From Methylobacter tundripaludum SV96 (GTDB lineage Bacteria > Pseudomonadota > Gammaproteobacteria > Methylococcales > Methylomonadaceae): DNA of 64,000 nt. A program made the translations under genes and the position numbers. The notes under the pieces were generated by a model. The model saw only the letters and a program-made list of their open reading frames with translations, ran no database searches and was not told the DNA's origin. Of this stretch, positions 26,732-35,611 are shown piece after piece; position 1 is the stretch's first letter; every line of letters begins with the position of its first letter. The stretch spans positions 744,001 to 808,000 of the forward strand of contig NZ_JH109152.1 in NCBI RefSeq assembly GCF_000190755.2. Direction: 5' to 3'.

Positions 26732-28546
26732 ATGAAAGTAAACCCGCTGACCCAAAACCTATCCGCCGAGCATTTATTGCAGCACATGCCGGTGTCGACG
26801 TTCGTGTTGAATGCCAGGCATCAGGTGGTGATCTGGAACAAGGCCTGCGAGCAATTGACCGGCCTGAAAGCCGGGGAGATGGTCGGCACCGATCAGCATT
26901 GGCGCGGCTTTTATACCGAAAAACGCCCGTGTCTGGCGGACTTGCTGCTGGACAGCACCTTGGGTGAAGTGTCCAGCCTTTACGAGCATGCCAGCGACTT
27001 CACTTCTCTCAGCGACATTTGCCATACCGAAAACTGGTGCCTGATGCCGGACGGGCGCAGGCTGTATCTGGTCATCGATGCAGGCACCATCAGCAATGAG
27101 CAAGGCGAAGTGGTGGCGATCGTCGAAACCCAGCGCGACCGCACCGAGCAAAGACTGACGATGCAGGCGCTGACCGAAAGCGAGCAACGGATTTCCTCTA
27201 TCCTCGGTTCGGCGATGGACGCCATCGTCACCGTCGACCAGCAACACCGCATCACGCTGTTTAACGCGGCGGCGGCCCGGATCTTCCGTTGCGTGGCCGA
27301 TTTCGCGATCGGCCAGCCGGTCGAGCGTTTTATCGCGCCGCATTGCAGCAAACTGTTCAAGCAGTTCATCGATTTCGACAACCCCGCCGCCAAAACCCAG
27401 GCCTGGGCGCCGGAAGGCCTCAGCGCACGGCGCGCCGACGGCGAGGAATTCCCGATAGAAGCCACCTTTTCGCCGCTGGAAGCCCACGATCAAAAACTTT
27501 ATACCATCATCCTGCGGGATGTGAACGACCGCCGCCTCGCCGAACAGAAACTGGATCGGCTGCAACAGGAAAAAGGCTACCTGCAGGAAGTGCTCAACGA
27601 CGATCACAATCCCGGCGATTTCGTCAGCGGCTCCAAGCTGATGCGGACCGTCATGGAACAGGTGCGGATGGTGGCCCGCACCGATACGCCGGTCTTGCTG
27701 CTCGGCGAAACCGGCACCGGCAAGGAATTGCTGGCCCGCGCCATCCACGAGTTCAGCGACCGCAGCGCGGCGATTATGGTCAAGGTCAATTGCGCGGCGC
27801 TGCCCGCCGAGCTGATCGAGAGCGAACTGTTCGGCCATGAAAAAGGCGCGTTCACCGGGGCGACCCAGCAGCGCAAAGGCCGCTTCGAGCTGGCCGACGG
27901 CGGCAGTCTGTTTCTGGACGAGCTCGGCGAACTGTCCTTGTCGGCACAGGCCAAGCTGCTCCGGGTGTTGCAGGAACAGGAATTCGAGCGGGTAGGGGGC
28001 AGCGAAACCATCCGGGTCGATGTGCGGGTGATTGCGGCAACCAACCGCAATTTGGCCGAGGAGGTCAGTTTGGGGCGGTTCCGTTCCGACTTGTATTACC
28101 GGCTGAACGTGTTTCCTGTTGAGGTGCCTGCGTTACGGCAGCGGGTGGCCGATATTCCATTGCTGGCGCGGTTTTTCCTGACTAAATATGCCAAAAAGTT
28201 CGGCAAGCGCTTTGACGACATTGATCCGGCCGGGCTGGACTATTTGCGCCAATATCCGTGGCCCGGCAACGTCCGCGAATTGCAGAACGTCATCGAACGG
28301 GCGGTGATTCTGTCCCAAGGCTCGCTGTTGGACATCGCGCCGTTGCAGCCGGTTCGCGTCCATCCCGAAGCCGCTACCGGCAAGTTGCGAACCTTGGAGT
28401 CCGTGGAGCGCGAATACATAACGCGCACCCTCGAAGCAACTGGCTGGCAGATTTCCGGCGTTAAGGGCGCGGCGGCGATACTGGGTATGAATCCCAATAC
28501 CTTGCGCTCCAGGATTTTGAAGTTGGGGATTTCCAGGGCGGGGTGA
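26732..28546 (+). CDS. PAS-containing sigma-54 dependent transcriptional activator
   Basis: 604 residues. Two PAS domains (about 12-115 and 145-265), a short coil, an AAA+ domain with Walker A GETGTGKE near 325, the sigma-54 contact loop GAFTGA near 372 and LFLDELGEL, then a Fis-type helix-turn-helix at the C-terminus (GVKGAAAILGMNPNTLRSR). It activates sigma-54 promoters, with PAS domains sensing a signal. Visibly richer in G and C than its neighbours, suggesting a different origin. Two 5'-truncated relatives lie at 35937 and 37708. Confidence 0.93.
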   Translation: MKVNPLTQNLSAEHLLQHMPVSTFVLNARHQVVIWNKACEQLTGLKAGEMVGTDQHWRGFYTEKRPCLADLLLDSTLGEVSSLYEHASDFTSLSDICHTENWCLMPDGRRLYLVIDAGTISNEQGEVVAIVETQRDRTEQRLTMQALTESEQRISSILGSAMDAIVTVDQQHRITLFNAAAARIFRCVADFAIGQPVERFIAPHCSKLFKQFIDFDNPAAKTQAWAPEGLSARRADGEEFPIEATFSPLEAHDQKLYTIILRDVNDRRLAEQKLDRLQQEKGYLQEVLNDDHNPGDFVSGSKLMRTVMEQVRMVARTDTPVLLLGETGTGKELLARAIHEFSDRSAAIMVKVNCAALPAELIESELFGHEKGAFTGATQQRKGRFELADGGSLFLDELGELSLSAQAKLLRVLQEQEFERVGGSETIRVDVRVIAATNRNLAEEVSLGRFRSDLYYRLNVFPVEVPALRQRVADIPLLARFFLTKYAKKFGKRFDDIDPAGLDYLRQYPWPGNVRELQNVIERAVILSQGSLLDIAPLQPVRVHPEAATGKLRTLESVEREYITRTLEATGWQISGVKGAAAILGMNPNTLRSRILKLGISRAG

Positions 28547-28711
28547 AGGCATGTCGAGTGACACCGCTAATGGCCGTTTTGGGTCGCGGCAGCCGTGTGT
28601 AGCCAGTCCAAAAAACTATCCATGTAAATCGTCTGAGTCGATCCTTCTGGTCGTTCCCAAGATATTAATAGATATGAGTATTGCACTCAGGCTGTAGACT
28701 TTTTATTGCAA

Positions 28712-30577
28712 TTACCTTGTAACTGTAACCTTGCCGCTCTCGATTTTGATTTTGTATTCACATTCACACTTTGCTTTGCCCTCGTATTGGGCGCTAGTTT
28801 CCAATAATTTGTGCCTACTTTTGTCCAAGAAGGGTTCGCCGCAGTAAGGGCAAAGAAGTATCACACCAATTCCAATAAGGCTATCCCATTCAGCTAAACA
28901 ACGATTCAGAACTTCTTTAATATCCTTCGAGAAATCTTTCTCATCGTCACCCTTTTTCAGCGGATAATAAAAATTGATCTTATCCGATTTAGAATCAACA
29001 ATATCAATATCAACATCAGTGCTTTGCAATAGTTCCGTCTTCTCTGAAAAGGCCAATTCTCCCGATATCGTATATCTGTCCCATTCCTGTAATACATCCA
29101 CCAAAACCCCCAAAAAAGCGAGTGGATCGTCGTCAAGACTGATTTTCGGATATCCATTTTTGCTGTATTTCTTGCAACTTTTTTCATAATATTTTTGTTG
29201 AATTACATCATGAATTGCGATTGATGCTGTTGCCCAGAGCACTTTATTAAACCAGCGTTCCGGGCTGAGGCCGTCTCTTATACTCATCTCTATTGGAACG
29301 TATTGCTCGATAATTTGGCGTTGGGTGTCATCATAGATTTGTTTCGATACGCAATTGATATGATTCTTTTCTTTATTTTGTTTGTATTCAAACTTTTCCC
29401 AGTTGAGTAGATCAAATCCCCACACAAATTCGTGATAAAACGTCAAAGCTTGTAACACAATTAGTCCACTGCAGACACCATGATTAAGGTTTTTAAAGCC
29501 CTGGTTGGAGCCTTTGCTCATTGCATCGTAGTATTCCTCCTTCACAATCTTCAGTATGGTTTGCATTGTGGTTGTGGAATTTTTTTTATAGGTTTCATAG
29601 TACATGTTCCAGATAGAGAAAGCCTCGCGATTTAAACCATACTGATTCTTTATTGCCTCGTTATTAAGCGCTTTGAACCCGTCGCGTTCCATGAGTTTTT
29701 TTCTAATATTCTCACAACCTCCAATGTCGCAAAGACGGTCGCCAAGGGAGGCTAAGGACTGTGAGTTTTTAAAATCAGGAACCGAAACATCGAGGAGATT
29801 AGCAATATTCTGCGCGGCCCTATAATCAACCCTAAAATGTTCCCAAAAATAATGATTAAAATAATCGTGGACTACTTTTGCCCCCCTAATGACTCGAACG
29901 TTTTCCACTTCAGGGCTGGCTGAAGAAATAGTACCCTCGAAAATATAACCTACATCATGAAGCAAACTCGTAATAGACCAAACATCTCCAAATTCATTCG
30001 CCAGAGCAATAGATTCATCTTTTTCGCCTATTTTGCCGAATTCATCAGGAGCTTCATTCTCGTAGAATTCATGCTCCTTTTCCGTTAATGTAAAAAAGTC
30101 ATGCGTAGTTACATACTCATTACCATAAATAGTTTTCTGCTGATTAATTAAATACTGCTTAAATTTGTCTTGAAATTTTTCAGATGTATCAAAAATATAC
30201 CATCCCAGTATGTAGTTATAAAGCGTATGGACTGCGTGATCCCGTTGCATGTCATAATCAATATCTGCCGCAACTTCTCTTTTGGATGCAGCCTCTCTAA
30301 AGTATGCAAGCGTATGATTGCCTGATATCCATAATGCGTATCTTGAAAAGGCATTTGCCTTCTTTAAGCGTACTTCATCCAATGTTGCCTCAAAAAAATC
30401 ATTCAAATGCTTGTGGATTACACCGTCCTTTTTTACCGTAAGAAAAGGTACATCTTTCCAATTTTCTTTATCTTTATTTAGTGAATTGATCCTTTTTGGA
30501 TTGTGATACCAATAAAACCATGTCTCTTGATCCTTCACGTATTCAAAAAGCGTCTTTTTTGCTGTTTGATCTGTCAT
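28712..30577 (-). CDS. Uncharacterised protein with HD-like domains and a C-terminal zinc ribbon
   Basis: 621 residues, AT-rich, no signal peptide. HD-superfamily patterns appear twice: first HAVHTLYNYILGW, then SLLHDVGYIFEG; later NHGVCSGLIVLQ, ASIAIHDV and DPLAFLGVLVDVLQEWDR, which is a H...HD...D arrangement. The tail has CPYCG and CEC as a likely zinc ribbon. HD proteins are usually phosphohydrolases, but the target here is unknown. The start is the second ATG, 9 bases after GAGG. It stands alone among repeats with atypical composition, so recent transfer, perhaps a defence role, is possible but unproven. Confidence 0.65.
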   Translation of the reverse strand: MTDQTAKKTLFEYVKDQETWFYWYHNPKRINSLNKDKENWKDVPFLTVKKDGVIHKHLNDFFEATLDEVRLKKANAFSRYALWISGNHTLAYFREAASKREVAADIDYDMQRDHAVHTLYNYILGWYIFDTSEKFQDKFKQYLINQQKTIYGNEYVTTHDFFTLTEKEHEFYENEAPDEFGKIGEKDESIALANEFGDVWSITSLLHDVGYIFEGTISSASPEVENVRVIRGAKVVHDYFNHYFWEHFRVDYRAAQNIANLLDVSVPDFKNSQSLASLGDRLCDIGGCENIRKKLMERDGFKALNNEAIKNQYGLNREAFSIWNMYYETYKKNSTTTMQTILKIVKEEYYDAMSKGSNQGFKNLNHGVCSGLIVLQALTFYHEFVWGFDLLNWEKFEYKQNKEKNHINCVSKQIYDDTQRQIIEQYVPIEMSIRDGLSPERWFNKVLWATASIAIHDVIQQKYYEKSCKKYSKNGYPKISLDDDPLAFLGVLVDVLQEWDRYTISGELAFSEKTELLQSTDVDIDIVDSKSDKINFYYPLKKGDDEKDFSKDIKEVLNRCLAEWDSLIGIGVILLCPYCGEPFLDKSRHKLLETSAQYEGKAKCECEYKIKIESGKVTVTR

Positions 30578-31053
30578 ATAATTCATCCTCGTTTAGGAAT
30601 TATCAAAAGCTACAAAACACAATGTTATGTCAATCAAGTTGAAGAGGTTAGGCCGATCAGACGGCGGTGTCTGTACGAGAGCGCACATAGTGATGCGGCC
30701 GTAGGTTAGGCTGAATGTAATGAAGCCCAACAATTCACCGCTCGCCGCAGGTAATATATTCAAGAGCAAGATTGCTTGCCCAATGCCCAAGCGGGACGAA
30801 TCAATGGGGTCAGATTAAATTGATTGGGGATCAGCTAATTAAAATCAACGACACTGACCCCATTGATTCCCTGACCCCATTGATTCCGATAAGACTATTC
30901 TGAGCGTAGCCGAAGGGCTCAAGGCGAACGGTTAAGCCTCCCGGCTGTTCACAAGAGATTCAGGCAATTCGAGGGGCTGTGACGCTGGCTTTGTGCTGCG
31001 CATTTCCCCCTTTTTCCTCTTGCTTGCTTGCTATGTTAATCTAGCCGGACGAT
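30578..31053. other. Gene-free repeat-rich stretch
   Basis: Contains a GTAGGTTAGGCTGAATG-type repeat near 30703, the GGGGTCA element at 30801-30886, a GAGCGTAGCCGAAGGGCTC repeat near 30900 and the left part of the 830-bp duplication from about 30896. Short frames here follow repeat sequence and are not considered genes. Confidence 0.7.
30801..30886. repeat. GGGGTCA inverted-repeat element, copy 1
   Basis: TCAATGGGGTCAG and CTGACCCCATTGA form perfect 13-base inverted ends about 66 bases apart, followed by an extra half copy of the right end. The interior contains GGATCAGCTAATTAAAATC, shared with copy 2 at 35878-35936. Ends of this type are common around REP-associated elements; no transposase is present. 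Confidence 0.85.
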
Positions 31054-31130
31054 AAAGGGGGCGAACCCGATGATCGCCCGAAGTGATGAACTTCAAGAGG
31101 GCACAACTCTTAGCGGGAAGGCGCCCTTTT
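31054..31130 (+). ncRNA. Candidate structured leader RNA, copy 1
   Basis: An outer stem AAAGGG/CCCTTT (with CG/CG inside) encloses GGGCG/CGCCC or alternatively CCCG/CGGG, plus hairpins GAAGT-GATGA-ACTTC (31080-31094) and AAGAG-N7-CTCTT (31095-31111). Copy 2 at 40125-40197 keeps all stems while the loops change. It ends about 123 bases before the iron-permease-like gene. No known riboswitch class was recognised. Confidence 0.45.
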
Positions 31131-31253
31131 GATGACTTGAATGATGTCTTGCTGTGGGGATTTCAGGCAACGATAAATCAATATCTATTGCCCCGTGCGG
31201 CCCTTTAATTTTCCATTAAACTCAGATAGTTTTGACCAAAAGGAAATAAGAAC

Positions 31254-31727
31254 ATGATGAAATCAGACCAACTTGAAATTTTAATAAGTCGTTTCTCAAA
31301 ATGGGCGGATAGCGCAAGTGGGTTTGTCGCCGCACTGTTCTCAGGTGATTCCGACAAAAAGGAAATGATATCTGACCGACTTGAGATTTTTACACACCGT
31401 TTCGCAAAATGGACAGGTAGCGCAAGTGGATTTGTCGTAGCCCTGCTCTCAATTCTTGTCTTGTTTGTAGCGGGATTAATCTTTGGGTTTTCTCAAGACT
31501 GGGAACGTGGATTATCGATCTATATTGGTGTCATTACGTTTCTAATGGTATTTCTAATACAGCGCGGCCAGAATAAGGAGCTTTCCATATTGCAGGTAAA
31601 GCTCAACGAATTGATAGCAGTTACGAAGCATGCCGATAATCGGCTAATCAATGTCGAAGACTTAACGGAAAAGGAAATTTCAGCTGTTCAAGAAATACAT
31701 CATAAAATCGGGGAGGAAGATATTTGA
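31254..31727 (+). CDS. Low-affinity iron permease-like small membrane protein, copy 1
   Basis: 157 residues. The part from about residue 45 matches the low-affinity iron permease family (PF04120): FTHRFAKWTGSASGF, two membrane helices (about 63-82 and 88-105), then QRGQNKELSILQVKLNELI and a C-terminal NVEDLTEKEI. The family name is historical and iron transport is unproven in bacteria. The N-terminal 40 residues are a degenerate repeat of the following 40 (SRFSKWADSASGFVAAL against HRFAKWTGSASGFVVAL). A near-identical paralogue lies at 40323. The ATG follows AAAGGAAATAAGAAC. Confidence 0.8.
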   Translation: MMKSDQLEILISRFSKWADSASGFVAALFSGDSDKKEMISDRLEIFTHRFAKWTGSASGFVVALLSILVLFVAGLIFGFSQDWERGLSIYIGVITFLMVFLIQRGQNKELSILQVKLNELIAVTKHADNRLINVEDLTEKEISAVQEIHHKIGEEDI

Positions 31728-31732
31728 GCCCC

Positions 31733-31832
31733 ATTCGACAAAGCTCATGACAGGCTTCGGCTACGCTCAGGAGAACCTTGTCGAACCATGATTAACCGTC
31801 CGCCCTTCGACAAGGCTCAGGGCGAACGGGAT
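31733..31832. repeat. TTCGACAAGCTCAGG-type repeats
   Basis: Contains ATTCGACAAAGCTCATGAC, TTGTCGAACCATG and CCCTTCGACAAGGCTCAGGG in a row. Relatives are at 39883-40012, near 30900, and inside a coding gene at 42054-42083. The following bases up to the LRR-kinase gene show nothing else. Confidence 0.8.
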
Positions 31833-31944
31833 TTTTGAATGCTCAATGGTTGTTTTTAGTCACGTAGGCTTCCATTTTTAAAAGGTTTGCATCAGTTTGT
31901 GTATCATAAGCCCTCATTAAAACGATTAAACGGAATAACTTACT

Positions 31945-33291
31945 TTGCATACCTTAGCGCAATTAAAATCAGGTGAACTCAGCCAGGCTAAACGCTTGCG
32001 AATAACCGAAAATTTGACTGAATTTCCGGATGAAATATTTGACTTAGCCGACACATTGGAAATCTTGGATTTATCTAACAATCAGCTCGATTGTTTGCCG
32101 GAAGACTTCGGCCGTTTGCACCAACTAAAAATATTGTTTTTAACCAATAATCAATTTAGACAAGTACCCAACGTTATCGCCGACTGCGCTAATTTAGACA
32201 CTATCAGTTTTAAATCCAACCGTATTTCAAGCGTTCCCGAATCTGTTTTTCCACGAAACACTCGTTGGCTGATTCTAACCGACAACCAAATAGAAAAATT
32301 GCCCGACTCTATGGGTGAGCTGCCGCGCCTGCAAAAATTAATGCTGGCGGGTAATCGGCTAACTGAACTGCCTTCCACTTTAGCGAACTGCGCTAACTTA
32401 CAATTAATGCGCATTTCAGCCAACCAGCTGCCTTGTTTGCCGGATTGGCTGCTCCAAATGCCTAAGCTGGCTTGGTTAGCCTTTGCGGGTAACCCGTTTA
32501 GCGGCTATTCCGACATGGAGAATGCAGGCACGCATAAAGTGAGCCTGTCCGATATTCAGCTGCATGAACAACTCGGGCAAGGGGCTTCCGGCGTTATTTA
32601 TCGCGCAGAATGGATCAATCAACCGGCTAGCCTGCAAGGCTCGGAAGAACAGATAGCGGTGAAATTGTTTAAAGGCCATGTCACCAGCGATGGTTACCCC
32701 CTTGATGAATTGCGGGCCTGCTTGACTGCCGGTAACCACCCCAATTTAGTCCGGATGACGGCACATATATCTGAAAACGATCAGTCAGGATTGGTATTGG
32801 GCCTGATCCCCAGTACGTTCTATAACTTGGGCCTGCCGCCATCTTTGGCAACATGCACTCGCGATACCTTTGCGGGCGGCTTTCAATTGACCTTGGCCGA
32901 TATTACCAGTATAGCGGTTAGCGTAGCCGACACCCTCGTTCATTTACATGATAAGGGGCTATGTCACGGTGATTTATATGCACACAATATCCTGGTCAAT
33001 CCTGACGCTGCTGTCCTGTTAGGCGATTTTGGCGCTGCTTCTAGCTTTTTATCGTTACCTGACGAACACATAGCGGCGATACAACGCTTTGAAATGCGCG
33101 CTTACGGACATCTGTTGGACGACTTGCTCTCGTTATGCAGTGACAGAACTAACGATTTAACGTTATTTGAACGGTTAAGCGAATTAAAAAACACCTGCGC
33201 ACACGCGAACATAAAAGTAAGCCCAACTTTTCCTGAAATAAAACATCAGCTACGCATTATTGTTTCGGATAGGCAAAGAGTCACCGTATAA
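31945..33291 (+). CDS. Leucine-rich repeat protein kinase
   Basis: 448 residues. Residues about 35-185 hold six or so LRRs (LEILDLSNNQLDCLP, LKILFLTNNQFRQVP, LQKLMLAGNRLTELP). A Ser/Thr kinase-like domain follows: LGQGASGVIYRA (210-221), IAVKLF with K240, CHGDLYAHNIL with catalytic D343 (HGD in place of HRD) and GDFG at 360-363. No membrane helix, so cytoplasmic. The start appears to be TTG after CGGAAT, as no ATG fits. The fusion resembles plant receptor kinases without the membrane part; target unknown. It is the only gene on its transcript as far as seen. Confidence 0.85.
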   Translation: MHTLAQLKSGELSQAKRLRITENLTEFPDEIFDLADTLEILDLSNNQLDCLPEDFGRLHQLKILFLTNNQFRQVPNVIADCANLDTISFKSNRISSVPESVFPRNTRWLILTDNQIEKLPDSMGELPRLQKLMLAGNRLTELPSTLANCANLQLMRISANQLPCLPDWLLQMPKLAWLAFAGNPFSGYSDMENAGTHKVSLSDIQLHEQLGQGASGVIYRAEWINQPASLQGSEEQIAVKLFKGHVTSDGYPLDELRACLTAGNHPNLVRMTAHISENDQSGLVLGLIPSTFYNLGLPPSLATCTRDTFAGGFQLTLADITSIAVSVADTLVHLHDKGLCHGDLYAHNILVNPDAAVLLGDFGAASSFLSLPDEHIAAIQRFEMRAYGHLLDDLLSLCSDRTNDLTLFERLSELKNTCAHANIKVSPTFPEIKHQLRIIVSDRQRVTV

Positions 33292-33440
33292 GCCAGTTCA
33301 AACCGGCGAAAATCCATTGATAAGTTCTCCGCAATAAACTGCCATGCATTTTAATTTGGAGGCTCTTAACATTGTTTTACAGATGTCAGGCCGTGGTGGA
33401 TAATGAAGACTCAATTAATGCTGATGGGAGTTAAAAGACG

Positions 33441-33593
33441 ATGCCCGCACTATTACGCAGCTTGCTCGGTTTTATCGTATTGGTTGCAACGATCGGTCTT
33501 GCAACCTGTCAATCGATGGTGCAGACGGAACCATCAAGTTCAGCCTATCCTGCCGAAGCCTTTTCATCCTCCGGCCGTTCGCAGGCGGAATAA
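33441..33593 (+). CDS. Small exported or lipid-anchored protein upstream of xpaC/telA
   Basis: 50 residues. The ATG is preceded by GGAG at 33427. A hydrophobic N-terminal segment (LLRSLLGFIVLVATIGLATC) ends at Cys, giving a possible lipobox LATC, though Thr before Cys is unusual. The remainder is Ser/Ala-rich. The stop TAA shares its last base with the ATG of the next gene (TAATG), indicating translational coupling. No family recognised; the coupling is the best evidence that it is real. Confidence 0.6.
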   Translation: MPALLRSLLGFIVLVATIGLATCQSMVQTEPSSSAYPAEAFSSSGRSQAE

Positions 33594-34441
33594 TGAATCA
33601 GTTCGAGAAACTTAAACAATCCGTCTCGGATGCTTTGCACCCTTATTCTCCGCGAGGGCTGTTGCTTTATTTCCTGCCGATGGCGCTGATTCCTGCGACG
33701 TTTATCGCATTGGGTAAAGGCCATTTTCTGACTGTTTTGGTTAACGCCGCCGGTTTTGCGTCGTACATGCTGGCCGCCTGGTGCCTGCGCAAGGGACTGC
33801 AAGCCGAATATGTTTACGCTAAAAGCCGGATTGTCCGCCCACCCAAACAACCGTTAAAAACGGCCGCCGCCGTGATCACGGCGCTGACGACCGGCATGAT
33901 CGCCTGGCTGGGCGCGGGGCATTCGTTGCCCGTGGCGCTGATGTTTGCCGGCGGGGCGTTTCTGGGCATGTATTTGAGTTACGGCTTCGACCCTCGCGAT
34001 GAAAAGAAAATAACCGCTGCACATGGCTATTCGGGAGATGAAATCCAGCAAGCCCTTGAGGATTCGTCGCGCATCATCCGCCGTATCGAGCAGGCTAACG
34101 GCCGGATTCGAAATGCCGAGTTAAACCGGCGCATCGAGCGCATTTGCGAAGTTGCCGACAACATTCTGGCTGAAATCGAGGCCGACCCGCGCGATTTCCG
34201 GCGGGCGCGCAAGTTTCTTAATGTCTATCTGGACGGCGCCCGGCAGGTGACCGAAGGTTACGCTAAAACCCACCAGCAAACCCAATCCGGGGAGTTGGAA
34301 CAGAATTTCCGCAATGTGCTGGAAACGATCGAATCGGTATTTCAGGAACAGCATCAAAAATTACTGGAAGAAGATGTTTTCGATCTGGATGTGAAAATTG
34401 AAGTTTTAACCAACCAGCTCAAACGGGAAGGCATTCTTTGA
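33593..34441 (+). CDS. XpaC-like (5-bromo-4-chloroindolyl phosphate hydrolysis) family protein
   Basis: 282 residues. Hydrophobic pairs at about 22-60 and 80-120 form an N-terminal membrane part; the rest is helical, with SGDEIQQALEDSSRIIRRIEQAN and FLNVYLDGARQVTEGYAK, as in the XpaC family (PF10112). Despite its name, no hydrolase activity is established. XpaC genes usually precede telA, as here (27-base gap). Probable role: partner of TelA in envelope or toxic-anion tolerance. Confidence 0.8.
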   Translation: MNQFEKLKQSVSDALHPYSPRGLLLYFLPMALIPATFIALGKGHFLTVLVNAAGFASYMLAAWCLRKGLQAEYVYAKSRIVRPPKQPLKTAAAVITALTTGMIAWLGAGHSLPVALMFAGGAFLGMYLSYGFDPRDEKKITAAHGYSGDEIQQALEDSSRIIRRIEQANGRIRNAELNRRIERICEVADNILAEIEADPRDFRRARKFLNVYLDGARQVTEGYAKTHQQTQSGELEQNFRNVLETIESVFQEQHQKLLEEDVFDLDVKIEVLTNQLKREGIL

Positions 34442-34468
34442 TGTCATTACGCTACAGAGGATTTAAAC

Positions 34469-35611
34469 ATGAGTGAACAGCAAGCTCAAACAACGGCCGG
34501 CACGGCCGATAGTTCCGAATCCAAGGAGATCGTCCCAGGTGTCCAAGCCGAAATGGTCCCGCTTGCCGAGGCGCCTGCGGAGAGGAAACAGCTCGTTCAG
34601 CAATTGCTGAACGAAATCGATATCAGCAATACCCAATCGATCATTTTTTTCGGCAGCAAGGCGCAGGAACAGTTGACCACGATTTCCGACCGTATGCTGG
34701 ACGGCGTCAAGAACAAGGAGATCGGCCCGGCCGGCGATGATCTGAACGAAATGGTCTCGACGATACGCGGTTTCGAGGTCGACGATCTGGACCCGAACAA
34801 GAAACAGGGCTTGTTCGACCGTTTACTGGGCAAGGCCAAACCGGTCGTCAAGTTTTTGCAGCAATATGAAGAAGTGCGCAAGCAGATCGATACCATCACC
34901 GACAAGCTGGAACGGCACAAGACCAATCTGCTGACCGACATCACCTCGCTGGACCGTCTTTACCAAGCCAACCTGGACTACTTTCATACGCTTGAGGATT
35001 ATATCGCCGCTGGCGAAGAGAAACTGCGCGAACTCGATGAAGTGGTTATTCCAGAACAGGCCAGGCAGGTCGAAACCAACACTGAAGTGATCGCCGCGCA
35101 AAACCTGCGTGATTTGCGCGCCGCCCGCGATGACCTGGAGCGGCGCGTGCATGACCTGCGCCTGACCCGGCAGGTGTCGATGCAAAGCCTGCCCGGCATC
35201 CGCCTGGTGCAGGAGAACGATAAAGGTCTGGTCAACAAGATCAATTCGACGATCGTCAACACCGTGCCGCTGTGGCGTCAGCAACTGGCGACGGCGGTGA
35301 CCATTTACCGCTCCTCGCAGGCCGCGGAAATGGTCAAGGCTGCGACCGATCTGACCAATGAACTGCTGGCCGCGAACGCCGAAAACTTGAAACAGGCCAA
35401 TGCCGAAACCCGCAAACAGCTGGAGCGCGGCGTGTTCGACATCGAAACAGTCAAAAAAGCCAATGAAGCGCTGATTGCGACGATACAGGAAAGCCTGCAG
35501 ATCGCCGACCAGGGTAAGAAGATGCGCAGCGAAGCGGTCGCGCAACTTGAGCAATGCGAAACCGAACTGCGCAAAACCCTGGCTTCGGCGCATGCAAAGT
35601 CGACCAGCTGA
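34469..35611 (+). CDS. telA: TelA family protein (toxic anion resistance)
   Basis: 380 residues, the usual length, nearly all helical. Family signs: FGSKAQEQLTTISDRML, KFLQQYEEVRKQIDTITDKLERHK, LLTDITSLDRLYQANLDYF and LPGIRLVQENDKGLVNKINSTIVNTVPLW. TelA proteins are linked to tellurite and cell-envelope stress tolerance and occur with XpaC. An AGAGGAT motif precedes the ATG. Somewhat GC-richer than the flanking core genes. Confidence 0.9.
   Translation: MSEQQAQTTAGTADSSESKEIVPGVQAEMVPLAEAPAERKQLVQQLLNEIDISNTQSIIFFGSKAQEQLTTISDRMLDGVKNKEIGPAGDDLNEMVSTIRGFEVDDLDPNKKQGLFDRLLGKAKPVVKFLQQYEEVRKQIDTITDKLERHKTNLLTDITSLDRLYQANLDYFHTLEDYIAAGEEKLRELDEVVIPEQARQVETNTEVIAAQNLRDLRAARDDLERRVHDLRLTRQVSMQSLPGIRLVQENDKGLVNKINSTIVNTVPLWRQQLATAVTIYRSSQAAEMVKAATDLTNELLAANAENLKQANAETRKQLERGVFDIETVKKANEALIATIQESLQIADQGKKMRSEAVAQLEQCETELRKTLASAHAKSTS

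Larger units (their letters stand above)
30896..31727 (+). repeat. Segmental duplication, copy 1 (about 830 bp)
   Basis: Closely matches 39974-40796 in the same direction, including a noncoding part of about 350 bases and the whole iron-permease-like gene. The two differ by scattered substitutions and small indels, and copy 1 carries an additional GCTTGCTTG repeat unit, so the duplication is not brand new. Confidence 0.9.

Noticed and set aside
26774-27838. 354-codon reverse frame opposite the sigma-54 activator
   Set aside because: It mirrors a well-supported gene with domain motifs; long antisense frames are expected in GC-rich coding DNA, and the peptide shows no family features.
30593-30790. 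65-codon reverse frame before the HD gene
   Set aside because: Overlaps repeat sequence and lacks a ribosome site.
34823-35593. 256-codon reverse frame opposite telA
   Set aside because: Antisense to a clear TelA gene and rich in Arg/Gly/His as a shadow of its codons.
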